A model generated the notes under the pieces. The model was given only the letters and a program-made list of their open reading frames with translations, did not search any database and had not been told where the DNA came from. From DATAEK01 sp036258055 (lineage in GTDB: Bacteria > Acidobacteriota > Vicinamibacteria > Vicinamibacterales > 2-12-FULL-66-21), in the NCBI GenBank assembly GCA_036258055.1, contig DATAEK010000317.1:23609-87608 (forward strand): 64,000 nt of DNA, read 5' to 3'. The position numbers were made by a program, and so were the translations under genes. How positions within the stretch are numbered: position 1 is the first letter of the stretch; every line of letters starts with the position of its first letter. Below, one piece after another: positions 8,608 to 16,981 of this stretch.

Positions 8608-9717
8608 ATGCCCGAGCTCGACGTGCTCGTCATCGGTGCCGGCGTCACCGGCCTAGCGACCGCAGCCCAACTCGCGGCTGACGGCCAATCCGTCTGCGTC
8701 GCCGAGCGGCACACGCGACCGGGCCTGGACACGAGCACGCACAACAGTGGGGTCATCCATGCAGGACTCTATTACCCGCGCCACAGCCTGAAGGCGAAGC
8801 TGTGCGTCGAGGGTGCGCGCCTCCTGTATGAGTTCGCCGCCAGATACGGCGTACCCCATGACCGCTGCGGTAAGTTCGTCGTCGCAACCGACGACGGTGA
8901 GGTCGGGGACATCGAGAAGCTTCAGCAGCGCGGCCGTGACAACGGGGTCGAGGGGCTGGAGATCGTCGACGACGGGTTCATCAGGGCGCGCGAACCCCAC
9001 GTGGTCGCGCGCGCAGCGCTGTGGTCGCCGGCGACTGGCCGCGTGGACGCCTCCGCGCTCGTGCGGGCGCTGCTCCGAGTCGCGCAAGCCGCTGGCGCGA
9101 CGTTTCTGCCGGCGTCCCGCGTCATCGACGGTACGCCACGGCCGGACGGCGGCATCGACGTGCGCCTCGAACGGGAAACGATCGCAGCGCGAACGGTTGT
9201 CAACGCCGCGGGCCTCTACGCCGACGAAGTGTCGGCGGCGCTCGGTGGCGAGCGCTTCACGATTTACCCCTGCCGTGGCGAGTATGCGGAGCTCAAGCCC
9301 TCGCGCCGGGAGTGGGTGAATGGCCTCGTGTACCCGCTGCCGCACGCGTCGGGCCACGGCCTTGGCGTGCACCTCACGAAGACGGTTGGCGGGAGTGTGC
9401 TGCTCGGCCCGACGGCCCGGTTCCAGGCTCGCAAGGACGATTACGAGGAAGACCGCCTGCCACTCGAGTCGTTTGTCGGGCCCACGCAGAAGCTGGCCCC
9501 GATGGTCTCGCTCGACGACATCACCTACGGCGGAAGCGGGATTCGAGCGAAGCTGCACCCGCCGTCGGAGTCCTTCGCCGATTTCCTGATCCGCGCCGAT
9601 CGTCAACAGCCCGCGCTCATTCACGCAGCCGGCATGGACTCGCCGGGACTGACCTCCTGCCTGGCCGTCGGGAGGCTGGTCGCGTCGCTGGTGAATAATT
9701 CGCCGGGCGCCAGGTGA
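8608..9717 (+). CDS. lhgO: L-2-hydroxyglutarate oxidase/dehydrogenase-like FAD protein
   Basis: 369 aa FAD-dependent oxidoreductase of the DAO/glycerol-3-phosphate dehydrogenase superfamily. The N-terminal GAGVTGLATA dinucleotide-binding motif is followed by the family-characteristic THNSGVIHAGLYYPRHSLKA and, near the C-terminus, GGSGIRAKLHPP and HAAGMDSPGLTSCLA. These stretches match the LhgO/YgaF group, which oxidises L-2-hydroxyglutarate to 2-oxoglutarate and passes electrons to the quinone pool. Length is slightly below the ~400 aa usual for the family. It stands alone, with a structured spacer before it and a convergent gene cluster after it (30 bp gap). The family assignment is strong; substrate is inferred from family. 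Confidence 0.85.
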   Translation: MPELDVLVIGAGVTGLATAAQLAADGQSVCVAERHTRPGLDTSTHNSGVIHAGLYYPRHSLKAKLCVEGARLLYEFAARYGVPHDRCGKFVVATDDGEVGDIEKLQQRGRDNGVEGLEIVDDGFIRAREPHVVARAALWSPATGRVDASALVRALLRVAQAAGATFLPASRVIDGTPRPDGGIDVRLERETIAARTVVNAAGLYADEVSAALGGERFTIYPCRGEYAELKPSRREWVNGLVYPLPHASGHGLGVHLTKTVGGSVLLGPTARFQARKDDYEEDRLPLESFVGPTQKLAPMVSLDDITYGGSGIRAKLHPPSESFADFLIRADRQQPALIHAAGMDSPGLTSCLAVGRLVASLVNNSPGAR

Positions 9718-9748
9718 GATTCAACCAGCCACGGTTTCAAGTTGTTGG

Positions 9749-10606
9749 TTACCCGGACGGCAGGGTGGCCAAGTACCGCCTGAGCGCATCCTTCCACTCC
9801 GGCATCCGGACGCCCGCGGCCGCGAGCTTTTCGCTCGACAGCGCGCAGTAACGCGGGCGCCGCGCCCGCAGCGCGGCGGTCTCGAGCGTCAGCGGCTTGA
9901 CACGAATCGGCAAACCAAGCAGATCGGCGGCAGTCCTGGCCACCGTCTCCCACGAGGCGGCCTCCCTGTTCCCGCAGTGATACAACCCGAACGGCGGCTG
10001 CGTGGTGAGGATTGCGCGTGTTGCCGCCGCGACGTCGACCGCGTAGCTCGGAGAGATGGTGCGGTCAACGAAGACGGGCACCTCGTCGCCAGCTTTGATC
10101 CTGGCGACGATCGTGCCGAGGCTGCCGCGCCTTCGAACTGAAGGCCCTGGCTCTCCAAAGAGGCTCTCGACCCGCAGGACGTACGCGCGGGGGAGCTCGA
10201 GCGCGAACCAGTCCCCGAGCAGCTTCGACGCCCCGTACACGCTCTGTGGGGCAGGCCGATCCTCTTCCACATACGGCCGGGAGCTCTTGCCGTCGAAGAC
10301 GAAGTCGCTGCTGTAGTGTACGAGCCGGGCGCCGGCACGGTCGCTGGCGCGGGCAAGCGTAAGCACTCCGAACGCGTTCACGCTCAGCGCCAGTTGGGCC
10401 TGGTCTTCGGCGAGATCGACGTCGTTGTAGGCGGCGCAGTTGATCACGACGTCCGGCGCAACCGCAGCCACGGTCGAGGCGACGCGCTCGTGATCGGTCA
10501 GATCCAGACCGGCGCGATCGAAAGGATGCACGTCGGCGATTGGCGACAGCTCACGCACAATCGCGGCGCCGAGCAACCCTGGCGCGCCCGTGACGAGAAC
10601 CCGCAT
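9749..10606 (-). CDS. dTDP-4-dehydrorhamnose reductase-like (RfbD family)
   Basis: 285 aa. N-terminal Rossmann motif VTGAPGLLGAAIV, then INCAAYNDVDLAE, VHYSSDFVFDGK and SVYGASKLLGD with the catalytic Y-x-x-x-K, all typical of RfbD/RmlD reductases that complete dTDP-rhamnose synthesis using NADPH. No rfbA, rfbB or rfbC genes are in the window, so the real substrate could be another NDP-4-keto sugar. The ATG at 10606 overlaps the last base of the stop of the upstream DegT gene (TGATG); a GTG at 10609 is an alternative start. This tight overlap implies translational coupling. Confidence 0.8.
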   Translation of the reverse strand: MRVLVTGAPGLLGAAIVRELSPIADVHPFDRAGLDLTDHERVASTVAAVAPDVVINCAAYNDVDLAEDQAQLALSVNAFGVLTLARASDRAGARLVHYSSDFVFDGKSSRPYVEEDRPAPQSVYGASKLLGDWFALELPRAYVLRVESLFGEPGPSVRRRGSLGTIVARIKAGDEVPVFVDRTISPSYAVDVAAATRAILTTQPPFGLYHCGNREAASWETVARTAADLLGLPIRVKPLTLETAALRARRPRYCALSSEKLAAAGVRMPEWKDALRRYLATLPSG

Positions 10607-11739
10607 CACGAGCGCAAGATGTCCGCAAGCGTCCAGACGACAGCCGACTGCTGCTCGGAGGTTAGCTCGCCGTAAATCGGCAGGGCTAGACTCGTGTCGC
10701 CCGCATCCTCCGCCGCTGGAAAGTCGCCAGGCGCGTAGCCCAGGCTCGAAAAGCAGTCCTGCAGGTGAAAAGGCACCGGATAGTAGATCTCGGTGCCGAT
10801 GCCTTCGTCGGCCAGGTGTTCGCGGACGCGATCGCGACCCGGCACGCGCACGACATACTGGTTGTAGATGTGCCGGAAGCCCGGTGGCTCGATTGGCAGC
10901 ACCACGCGCTCAGTCAGGCCGGCATCTGTGAAAAGGGCGCGATACCGTCCGGCGTTCGTGCGGCGCATCTCGGTCCATTGCGCCAAGTGCGGAAGCTTCA
11001 CCCGAAGGACTGCCGCCTGCAGCGCGTCAAGCCTGAAGTTTCCGCCGATCCGACGATGAATGTACTTGGGTTCGGCGCCGTGATTCCTCAGCAGCCGGAT
11101 TTCCTGCGCGAGCGCCGGATCATTGGTGGTCACCAGCCCGCCGTCGCCGAACGCGCCGAGATTCTTACTCGGAAAAAATGAGAAGCACCCAACGGTACCC
11201 ATCACCCCAGCCTGTCGTCCGTTGTAAGTCGCGCCGATGGCCTGGCAGGCATCCTCGATGACCGGAATGCCGGCCGCCTCGGCGGCGGCGAGGATTGGAT
11301 CCATCTCCGCGCAGAGGCCGAACAAGTGGACGGGGATGATGGCGCGGGTGCGGGACGTCAGCGCGGCGCGGACCGCCACCGGATCGATGTTGCATGTGGA
11401 TGGATCGATGTCCACGAGGCGGGGAATTGCACCCAGTCGGCTGATACAGCCGGCCGTCGCGAAAAACGAATACGTGCTTGTAACGACCTCGTCACCCGGT
11501 CCGATCCCCAACGCCATCAAGGCAACGAGCAACGCATCGGTGCCCGACGACGTCGCGATGGCGTGCTCGACCCCGAGTGCAGCGGCCAGCTCGCGCTCGA
11601 GCGCCTCTACCTCAGGTCCCATGATAAACCGCTGGCTGTCGCAAACGCGGGTGATGGCCGCCAGCAGTTCGTCACGGAGCGGCCAGTACTGTGCCTGCAG
11701 ATCCAGCAGCGGCACCGGCACGCGCGGTCGGGTTTTCAT
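10606..11739 (-). CDS. DegT/DnrJ/EryC1/StrS-family PLP sugar aminotransferase
   Basis: 377 aa from the ATG at 11739; the frame is open further upstream, but the downstream ATG matches the family N-terminus (VPLLDLQAQYWPLRDEL). Hallmarks are SSGTDALLVALMALGIGPGD, VIPVHLFG, EDACQAIGA and the PLP lysine in FFPSKNLGAFGDGG, followed by LRNHGAEPKY. These enzymes transfer an amino group onto a keto-sugar nucleotide (or, rarely, dehydrate it) to make amino-deoxy sugars for surface glycans. It overlaps by 4 bp the gene before it and by 1 bp the RfbD-like gene after it, forming a three-gene operon. The exact sugar cannot be read from sequence. Confidence 0.88.
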   Translation of the reverse strand: MKTRPRVPVPLLDLQAQYWPLRDELLAAITRVCDSQRFIMGPEVEALERELAAALGVEHAIATSSGTDALLVALMALGIGPGDEVVTSTYSFFATAGCISRLGAIPRLVDIDPSTCNIDPVAVRAALTSRTRAIIPVHLFGLCAEMDPILAAAEAAGIPVIEDACQAIGATYNGRQAGVMGTVGCFSFFPSKNLGAFGDGGLVTTNDPALAQEIRLLRNHGAEPKYIHRRIGGNFRLDALQAAVLRVKLPHLAQWTEMRRTNAGRYRALFTDAGLTERVVLPIEPPGFRHIYNQYVVRVPGRDRVREHLADEGIGTEIYYPVPFHLQDCFSSLGYAPGDFPAAEDAGDTSLALPIYGELTSEQQSAVVWTLADILRS

Positions 11740-12293
11740 CGAATGACGATCTCGGGTGAACCCCAGAGCGCGAGGTCGTTGCGCTGGTCGGAGCCTTTGC
11801 CCGGAGGGCTCGCGTAGGTGTTGAAGATCAGATCCACTTCTTCGCCGCCGTAGGCGGAGAGATCCACCATCACCGGAATCCATCGCCGGTCGGCGGTATT
11901 GCCGAAGGGGTTCACGTACTGGGAGAAGAGCTCGTCGGAGGCCTTCCCATCGGAGATGAGGACCATGAACTTGACGCCGTCACCTTCCTGCGTCCAGGCC
12001 TCCGGCTTCAATCCGACCGACACCGACAGCCACCCATCGTCGGGAATCCGCATCTTCTTCCAGATGATGCGCGTGCCGGCGGAGACCGGCGGCGCAATGG
12101 CCTTCTTCGTGTCGCCGTTGAGGGTCGCATCCACGACGGCGAACCCCGCCGGATCGGGTCGCTTTTCTGCGCTGGCGAACGTGGTGAGCAGATTGACGGC
12201 ACCGCCGCTTCCGGCACGGCGGAACAGCCACCAGCCGACGATCACGACGAGAATGACGACGACGGCCGTGACGACCGCGCGATTACCCTTCAT
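11736..12293 (-). CDS. Membrane-anchored protein of unknown function, first gene of the DegT operon
   Basis: 185 aa. One N-terminal transmembrane anchor (AVVTAVVVILVVIVGWWLF, about 7-26) precedes a soluble domain of ~155 residues. That domain is rich in beta-type segments (RIIWKKMRIPDDGWLSVSVG, VDLIFNTYASP) and ends ALWGSPEIVIR. The pattern resembles extracytoplasmic jelly-roll domains attached to glycan-modifying or glycosyltransferase membrane proteins. This is an impression from strand pattern only; I recognise no family. The 4-bp overlap with the aminotransferase start points to a linked role in the same sugar pathway. The ATG at 12293 is the only good start. Confidence 0.65.
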   Translation of the reverse strand: MKGNRAVVTAVVVILVVIVGWWLFRRAGSGGAVNLLTTFASAEKRPDPAGFAVVDATLNGDTKKAIAPPVSAGTRIIWKKMRIPDDGWLSVSVGLKPEAWTQEGDGVKFMVLISDGKASDELFSQYVNPFGNTADRRWIPVMVDLSAYGGEEVDLIFNTYASPPGKGSDQRNDLALWGSPEIVIR

Positions 12294-12370
12294 ATGATGT
12301 TGTATGCCTCCGAGACCGACATTCTAGTGCAGAAGACGCTGGCGGTCGTCGCGGTCCGCAGTCCGCCCTC

Positions 12371-12409
12371 TACCATTTGCCCTACCATTTACCATTTGCC
12401 ATTTACCAT
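12371..12409. repeat. AT-rich short tandem repeat downstream of smpB
   Basis: Consecutive degenerate units of ACCATTTGCC and ACCATTT make an unusually AT-rich 39-bp patch in a GC-rich region, starting 5 bp beyond the smpB stop. No coding potential. Replication-slippage origin or a role at the 3' end of smpB are both possible. Confidence 0.6.
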
Positions 12410-12414
12410 CCGCG

Positions 12415-12891
12415 TCAGCGGCTCCTGCGTTCCTTGACGGCCGCGCGGGTCTCGCGATCCGTTTCGCGCCGCTTGATGGTCTCCCGTTTGTCGTGGGCTT
12501 TCTTGCCCTTCGCGAGGCTGATGGCCACCTTGACCCGGCCGTCCTTGAAGTAGACGCGCGTGGGCACCAGGGTCATGCCCCGCTCCACGGTCTTCCCAAT
12601 CAGCTTTCTGATCTCCTGGCGGTGAAGGAGCAGCTTGCGGCGTCGCGTGGGCTCGTGATCGGCGTAGCCGCGGTGACTGTAGGGACTGATGTGGACGTTG
12701 TAGATCCAGACCTCACCCCCTTCGACGCGGCCGAAGCTGTCGCGAAGGTTCACGCCCCCGTCGCGAATGGACTTGACCTCCGTGCCCAGCAGTGCTATCC
12801 CCGCCTCGAACGTCTCGATGATGTGGTAGTCGTGAAACGCCTTGCGGTTTTCCGCGACGCTCTTTTGCGCCTGTTCGCGCTCGGTCTTCAT
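12415..12891 (-). CDS. smpB: SsrA-binding protein SmpB
   Basis: 158 aa, normal family length. It shows the SmpB oligonucleotide-binding fold: NRKAFHDYHIIETFEAGIAL, LLGTEVKSIR, NLRDSFGRVEGGEVWIYNVH, ISPYSHRGY and a C-terminal basic tail (KKAHDKRETIKRRETDRETR). SmpB binds tmRNA and delivers it to stalled ribosomes for trans-translation. The C-terminal tail that enters the empty mRNA channel is present. The gene precedes no obvious partner; the tmRNA gene itself was not seen in this window. Start ATG at 12891. The 129-bp spacer upstream, towards pdxA, probably holds its promoter. Confidence 0.96.
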   Translation of the reverse strand: MKTEREQAQKSVAENRKAFHDYHIIETFEAGIALLGTEVKSIRDGGVNLRDSFGRVEGGEVWIYNVHISPYSHRGYADHEPTRRRKLLLHRQEIRKLIGKTVERGMTLVPTRVYFKDGRVKVAISLAKGKKAHDKRETIKRRETDRETRAAVKERRSR

Positions 12892-13020
12892 TTCGGTGAT
12901 TGGGCTCGCTGTCCGCTGGGGTTCTTCGCCCTTCGCTGCCCGCAGACCGCTGCTCGCGGCCGTGGGCGCACTACCAACGATATCGCGTTATCGCGGCAAT
13001 CTAATGTCGTGCCTCCGACA

Positions 13021-13926
13021 CTAGGAATTGCGCACCTGAGTCATGTCTGCTGTCGCCAGCCGCGCGGCTAGCCGCACGGCTTCGATCAGGCTGGACGGAT
13101 CCGCGACGCCTCGGCCGGCGATGTCGAAGGCCGTCCCGTGATCGACGGAGGTCCGGATGATGGGCAACCCGAGCGTGACGTTCACGGCCCTTCCGAACGC
13201 CACCAGTTTGATCGGAATGAGCCCCTGATCGTGATAGCAGGCGATCACCGCATCGAATTCGCCTCGCATGGCGCGGTTGAAGAGCGTGTCGGCTGGAAAT
13301 GGACCGGACACGTCGATGCCTTTCTCCCGACACGCCGCGACGGCGGGGCGGAGGATCCGCGCTTCTTCCTCGCCGAACAATCCGTGCTCGCCGGCGTGAG
13401 GATTGAGGCCGGCCAGGGCGAGCCTGGGTGACGGCACGCCGAATCGCGGGAGCTCGCGCGCCGTGAGGTCGATCGTCTCCTCGAGGCGGGCTTGCGTCAG
13501 AACGCGGGGGACTTCCGCGAGCGCGACGTGCACCGTCGCCAGCACCACACGCAGCGCTTCGGCGTAGAAGAGCATCGCCACGCGAGGCGCGCCGGTCAGG
13601 TGCGCGAGGAGCTCCGTGTGTCCGGGCCAGGGCAACCCCGCGGCAGCGAACGCTTCCTTGTTGATCGGCGCCGTTGCGATGGCCGCGATGCGCCCGGCGA
13701 CGGCATCCTCGACGGCATGTACGATCGCGTCGTAAGCCGCCTTCCCCGCCGCCGCGCTGACACGTCCGCGCTCGAAAGTACGCAGCTGCTCGTCGGCGAC
13801 CACACCATAGATGATCGGCTCGCAGACCGCGTGAACTTCGGGATCATCAGCGGCTTTTCGCGCGATTTCAGGACCGATGCCAGCGGGATCCCCGGCCGTG
13901 ATCCCGACGCGCGGACGAACGGTCAT
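13021..13926 (-). CDS. pdxA: 4-hydroxythreonine-4-phosphate dehydrogenase PdxA
   Basis: 301 aa from the ATG at 13926. The open frame continues upstream through ricT sequence, but family homology begins at RPRVGITAGDPAGIGPEIA. Other PdxA signatures are TAPINKEA, GHTELLAHLTG, GLNPHAGEHGLFG (metal-binding histidine region), CYHDQGLIPIKL and TSVDHGTAFDIAG. It oxidises 4-phosphohydroxy-L-threonine with NAD in DXP-dependent pyridoxal-phosphate synthesis. It is a little shorter than the ~330 aa E. coli enzyme. It starts 2 bp after the ricT stop, so holB-ricT-pdxA probably form one transcript. Confidence 0.94.
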   Translation of the reverse strand: MTVRPRVGITAGDPAGIGPEIARKAADDPEVHAVCEPIIYGVVADEQLRTFERGRVSAAAGKAAYDAIVHAVEDAVAGRIAAIATAPINKEAFAAAGLPWPGHTELLAHLTGAPRVAMLFYAEALRVVLATVHVALAEVPRVLTQARLEETIDLTARELPRFGVPSPRLALAGLNPHAGEHGLFGEEEARILRPAVAACREKGIDVSGPFPADTLFNRAMRGEFDAVIACYHDQGLIPIKLVAFGRAVNVTLGLPIIRTSVDHGTAFDIAGRGVADPSSLIEAVRLAARLATADMTQVRNS

Positions 13927-13928
13927 CG

Positions 13929-14774
13929 TCAATGTCCGCAGCCGCCGCTGCCACAGGAACCGCAGCCGTGCCCTCCCGGGCCGGTTGGATTGCTGCAGCT
14001 CCCGCACCCGCCCTCGTCGGCGCATCCGCCGTGGACCACCCCCTTGCCGTTCGGGAGCTCGTACCGCAGACAGCACTTCAACCGGCCGCACATCCCGGAC
14101 AGCTTCGATGGGTTCAGACTCAGGTTCTGCTGTTTGGCCATCTTGATCGAGATGGGCTCGAAGGTCTGCAGCCAGGTCGTACAGCAGAGTGGGCGGCCGC
14201 AAGAGCCGTAGCCGCCGAGCATCCTCGCCTCGTCGCGGACGCCGATCTGCCGCATCTCGATGCGGATCCGGAAGTGCGCCGCGAGGTCGCGGACGAGCTC
14301 GCGAAAGTCCACGCGTCCTTCGGCGGTGTAATAGAAGATCATCCGCGAGCCGTCGAAGAGCTGCTCCACACGGGTGAGCTTCATCGGCAGCCCGCGCTCG
14401 CGGATCTTCATCAGGCAGATCCGATGCGCCTCGCGTTCGCGCTGCTCGTGCTTCAGCCGGAGCAGAACGTCCTCTCGCGTTGCCCGGCGGATCACGGTCT
14501 GTGACGACTCGTCCTCGGGCTTCTTGCGTGACGCCAACGCGGCAACCGCGCGCGTCACGGTGCCAACGGCTGGCCCCTCGGGCGTGGTCACGACAACCGC
14601 GTCACCGGATGCGAAGGGCTGAGGAGCCGCCCGAGGTGCGGGTGCGGGCTCGGGCTCGGCGCCGCTGGGAGGCGGGTGTGTGTCGAATGCGAGGTCGGGA
14701 AGGAGGAACGTGTACGTTCGACCGACCGGCGCGAATTTGACGCTGACAAACGGGCGGTCTGGCCCGGAGCTCAT
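13929..14774 (-). CDS. ricT: PSP1-domain protein RicT (YaaT-like) with an unusual Cys/Gly-rich tail
   Basis: 281 aa. The core PSP1 domain (about residues 55-240) includes YYTAEGRVDFRELVRDLA, IEMRQIGVRDEARMLGG and the two cysteine clusters YGSCGRPLCC and SGMCGRLKCC, the hallmark of RicT/YaaT. In Bacillus, RicT forms a [4Fe-4S]-containing complex with RicA and RicF that affects RNase Y action. A proline/alanine-rich insert lies near residues 33-52. The last ~30 residues form a Gly/Cys tail (six further cysteines, such as GGCGSCSN and GCGSCGSGGCGH) beyond the usual end. It lies 43 bp downstream of holB, an arrangement also known in Bacillus. Function is by family; the tail's role is unknown. Confidence 0.88.
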   Translation of the reverse strand: MSSGPDRPFVSVKFAPVGRTYTFLLPDLAFDTHPPPSGAEPEPAPAPRAAPQPFASGDAVVVTTPEGPAVGTVTRAVAALASRKKPEDESSQTVIRRATREDVLLRLKHEQREREAHRICLMKIRERGLPMKLTRVEQLFDGSRMIFYYTAEGRVDFRELVRDLAAHFRIRIEMRQIGVRDEARMLGGYGSCGRPLCCTTWLQTFEPISIKMAKQQNLSLNPSKLSGMCGRLKCCLRYELPNGKGVVHGGCADEGGCGSCSNPTGPGGHGCGSCGSGGCGH

Positions 14775-14817
14775 GACGGATCTCTATGACGGCCGCACCG
14801 GGCGCGTCGACGCCGCG

Positions 14818-15915
14818 TCAGATCTGAAAGGCGAGCCAGTCTGCGACGATCTTCGGGCTCGCGTTTCGATCGAGCGCAGCCAGCGCACGGTCGACCGCCG
14901 AAAACGCGCGAACGGCGCGGTCGCTGTCGAACGCCTTCGCCAGACCACTCAAGAGCGGCCGGAGATCGGCATTGGCCAGCCAGCGATCGTCCGCGCGAGA
15001 AAGCAGGACGCCAAGGTCACGAAGCAACGACGACAACGCCCGTAAACGCCGCGACAGCTCTTCACGATCCGACGAGGTTCCGAGAAGCGTCCTCGCGCTG
15101 TCGAGCCGTCGCCGGGGATCGGATGCCGTGGCGACACCTCGCAGCATTCCTGCGGCAGCGTCACGCGCCTCGGCGAACTCGTCCGACGCGCCCTGAAGCG
15201 CAACGCCGATGCTGCCGTCTGCGACCGACGCGGCGGCGTGCGCATCGGGGGCAGCGTACTCATGCTGCTGGATCAGGACGTCCGCGATTTCCCCAGGCTC
15301 CAATCGCCCGAATCGCAGCTTCTGACAGCGCGACTGAACGGTGGGCAGCAGCAGGTCAGGCCGCGACGTGACCAGCACGAAGGTCGAGGCCGACGGCGGT
15401 TCTTCGAGCGTCTTGAGCAGTGCGTTCTGCGCCTCGACGAGAATCCGGTCCGCGTCGTCGATGATGACGACGCGCCGGCGTCCTTCGAAGGGCCGGTAGC
15501 CCGCCCGCTCGATCGCATCGCGGACCTGATCGACCTTGATGGCCCCGGTGTCACCAGGCGCAATCGTCAGCACGTCGGCGTGCACACCTCGCGCTATCCG
15601 CCGGCACGACGCACACACACCGCACGCGTCGATCTCGAACCGCGCGGCGGCGTTGGCGGACGCCGGTGCGGCGGCACGCGAGGGTGGAGGTGTCTCGACG
15701 AGTCCGAAGATGTCGGGTTGTGCGTCGGCATCCGCAGCGCGTGTTTTCGGAAGGGCCTGGCAGTTCACCAGCTGCGCCAGCGCCACGGCAGCCATCTTCT
15801 TCCCTACACCTTCGGGCCCCGCGAAGATCAGGCTCGGCGGCAGGGTCCCGCGCCCCGCTGCGGCCGTCAACAGCTCGAATAGATGACGATGGCCGGCTAT
15901 CTCCCGAAAAGCCAT
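14818..15915 (-). CDS. holB: DNA polymerase III subunit delta prime
   Basis: 365 aa from the ATG at 15915 (a TTG two codons upstream, at 15921, is an alternative). It contains clamp-loader AAA+ motifs: Walker A-like FAGPEGVGKKMAAVALAQ, a zinc-binding module around CGVCASCRRIARG, Walker B-like VVIIDDADR, the NALLKTLEEPP segment and the SRC motif in TVQSRCQKLRFG. Delta prime is part of the clamp loader that opens and loads the beta sliding clamp. The gene is divergent from a glycosyltransferase (89 bp between starts) and upstream of ricT. The C-terminal collar domain is poorly conserved but of normal length. Confidence 0.92.
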   Translation of the reverse strand: MAFREIAGHRHLFELLTAAAGRGTLPPSLIFAGPEGVGKKMAAVALAQLVNCQALPKTRAADADAQPDIFGLVETPPPSRAAAPASANAAARFEIDACGVCASCRRIARGVHADVLTIAPGDTGAIKVDQVRDAIERAGYRPFEGRRRVVIIDDADRILVEAQNALLKTLEEPPSASTFVLVTSRPDLLLPTVQSRCQKLRFGRLEPGEIADVLIQQHEYAAPDAHAAASVADGSIGVALQGASDEFAEARDAAAGMLRGVATASDPRRRLDSARTLLGTSSDREELSRRLRALSSLLRDLGVLLSRADDRWLANADLRPLLSGLAKAFDSDRAVRAFSAVDRALAALDRNASPKIVADWLAFQI

Positions 15916-16004
15916 GGGCAAACCGGGGAAAATCGTATCATATCGACACCGCCCGGCCGGCCGGCTGCGACTGGCATCGCCGGCCGCGCGGCAATCGACA
16001 CCAC

Positions 16005-16976
16005 ATGCTCTCGCTCGTCATCCCCGTCTACAACAACGAGGAAAACCTGCCTCGCCTGTTCCGCGAGCTGGATCAGTTCGCCGAGCGGCTTCCTGATGAC
16101 CTCGAGGTCGTGTTCGTCGTCGATGGGAGTCCTGACCAGTCGCTCCGGATTCTTCAGGAGCGGCTGCCCGCCTGGCCGATCAAGACCCAACTCATCGAGC
16201 TCAGTCGGAATTTCGGTTCGTTTGCCGCAATCACGGCCGGCCTTCATGCCGCGCGGGGCGAGTACATGGCCGCGATCTCGGCCGATCTGCAGGAGCCGCC
16301 CGACCTCGTGCTCGAGTTCCACCGCGTGCTGACCTCTGGCAACGCCGACGTCGTGATGGGCCACCGCGTCGGCCGAGCGGATCCGTATTGGTCACAAATG
16401 CTGTCGGAGTGCTTCTGGAGCCTGTACCGGCGGTTCGTCGTCCGGGACATGCCGAAGGGGGGCATTGACGTCTTCGCCTGCACGAGAGCGGTGCGGGATC
16501 AACTGGTTGAATTGAGGGAAGCGAACACCAACCTGATCGCACTGATCTTCTGGCTCGGGTTCCGCCGTGCGTTCGTCCCGTACGAACGCCGCGCGCGCCT
16601 CGAAGGCCGGAGCGCGTGGACGTTCGGACGCAAGCTGCGCTACGCGCTCGACAGCATTTTCAGCTTCACGGACCTTCCGATCAGAGCGCTGCTGATCCTC
16701 GGGGCGGTGGGTACGACGTTCGCGGTCGTCGCGGGCGTGACTGTCTTCGTGTTCTGGTCGCTGGGGCGTGTGCCCGTCCTGGGTTACACACCGCTGATGC
16801 TCGTGCTGACGTTTTTCGGCGGTCTGACGGCGTTGGGGCTGGGGATCATCGGCCAGTATTTGTGGCTGTCGCTGCAGAATGCCCGCAACCGCCCGAACTT
16901 CATCGTGAAGAGCGTGCGCAGCTTCGATCCGAGCCGCGCCCGGGAATCGCGCGATAACGTGTCACCGGTGCGCTAG
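16005..16976 (+). CDS. Family 2 glycosyltransferase, polyprenyl-phosphate sugar transferase type (GtrB/DPM1/ArnC-like)
   Basis: 323 aa from ATG 16005 (MLSLVIPVYNNEENLPRLFR). The GT2 fold is shown by VIPVYNNEEN, VVFVVDGSPDQS, LSRNFGSFAAITAGLHAARG and the D-x-D-like ISADLQEPPDL. Two C-terminal transmembrane helices lie at about 225-255 and 265-290. This architecture is that of enzymes putting glucose, mannose or modified arabinose onto undecaprenyl phosphate at the inner face of the membrane. The open frame begins earlier (15666), but that upstream part overlaps holB and has no homology-like features. The nearby GT39-type gene at 18031 could use the lipid-linked sugar. Confidence 0.87.
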   Translation: MLSLVIPVYNNEENLPRLFRELDQFAERLPDDLEVVFVVDGSPDQSLRILQERLPAWPIKTQLIELSRNFGSFAAITAGLHAARGEYMAAISADLQEPPDLVLEFHRVLTSGNADVVMGHRVGRADPYWSQMLSECFWSLYRRFVVRDMPKGGIDVFACTRAVRDQLVELREANTNLIALIFWLGFRRAFVPYERRARLEGRSAWTFGRKLRYALDSIFSFTDLPIRALLILGAVGTTFAVVAGVTVFVFWSLGRVPVLGYTPLMLVLTFFGGLTALGLGIIGQYLWLSLQNARNRPNFIVKSVRSFDPSRARESRDNVSPVR

Positions 16977-16981
16977 CGCGT

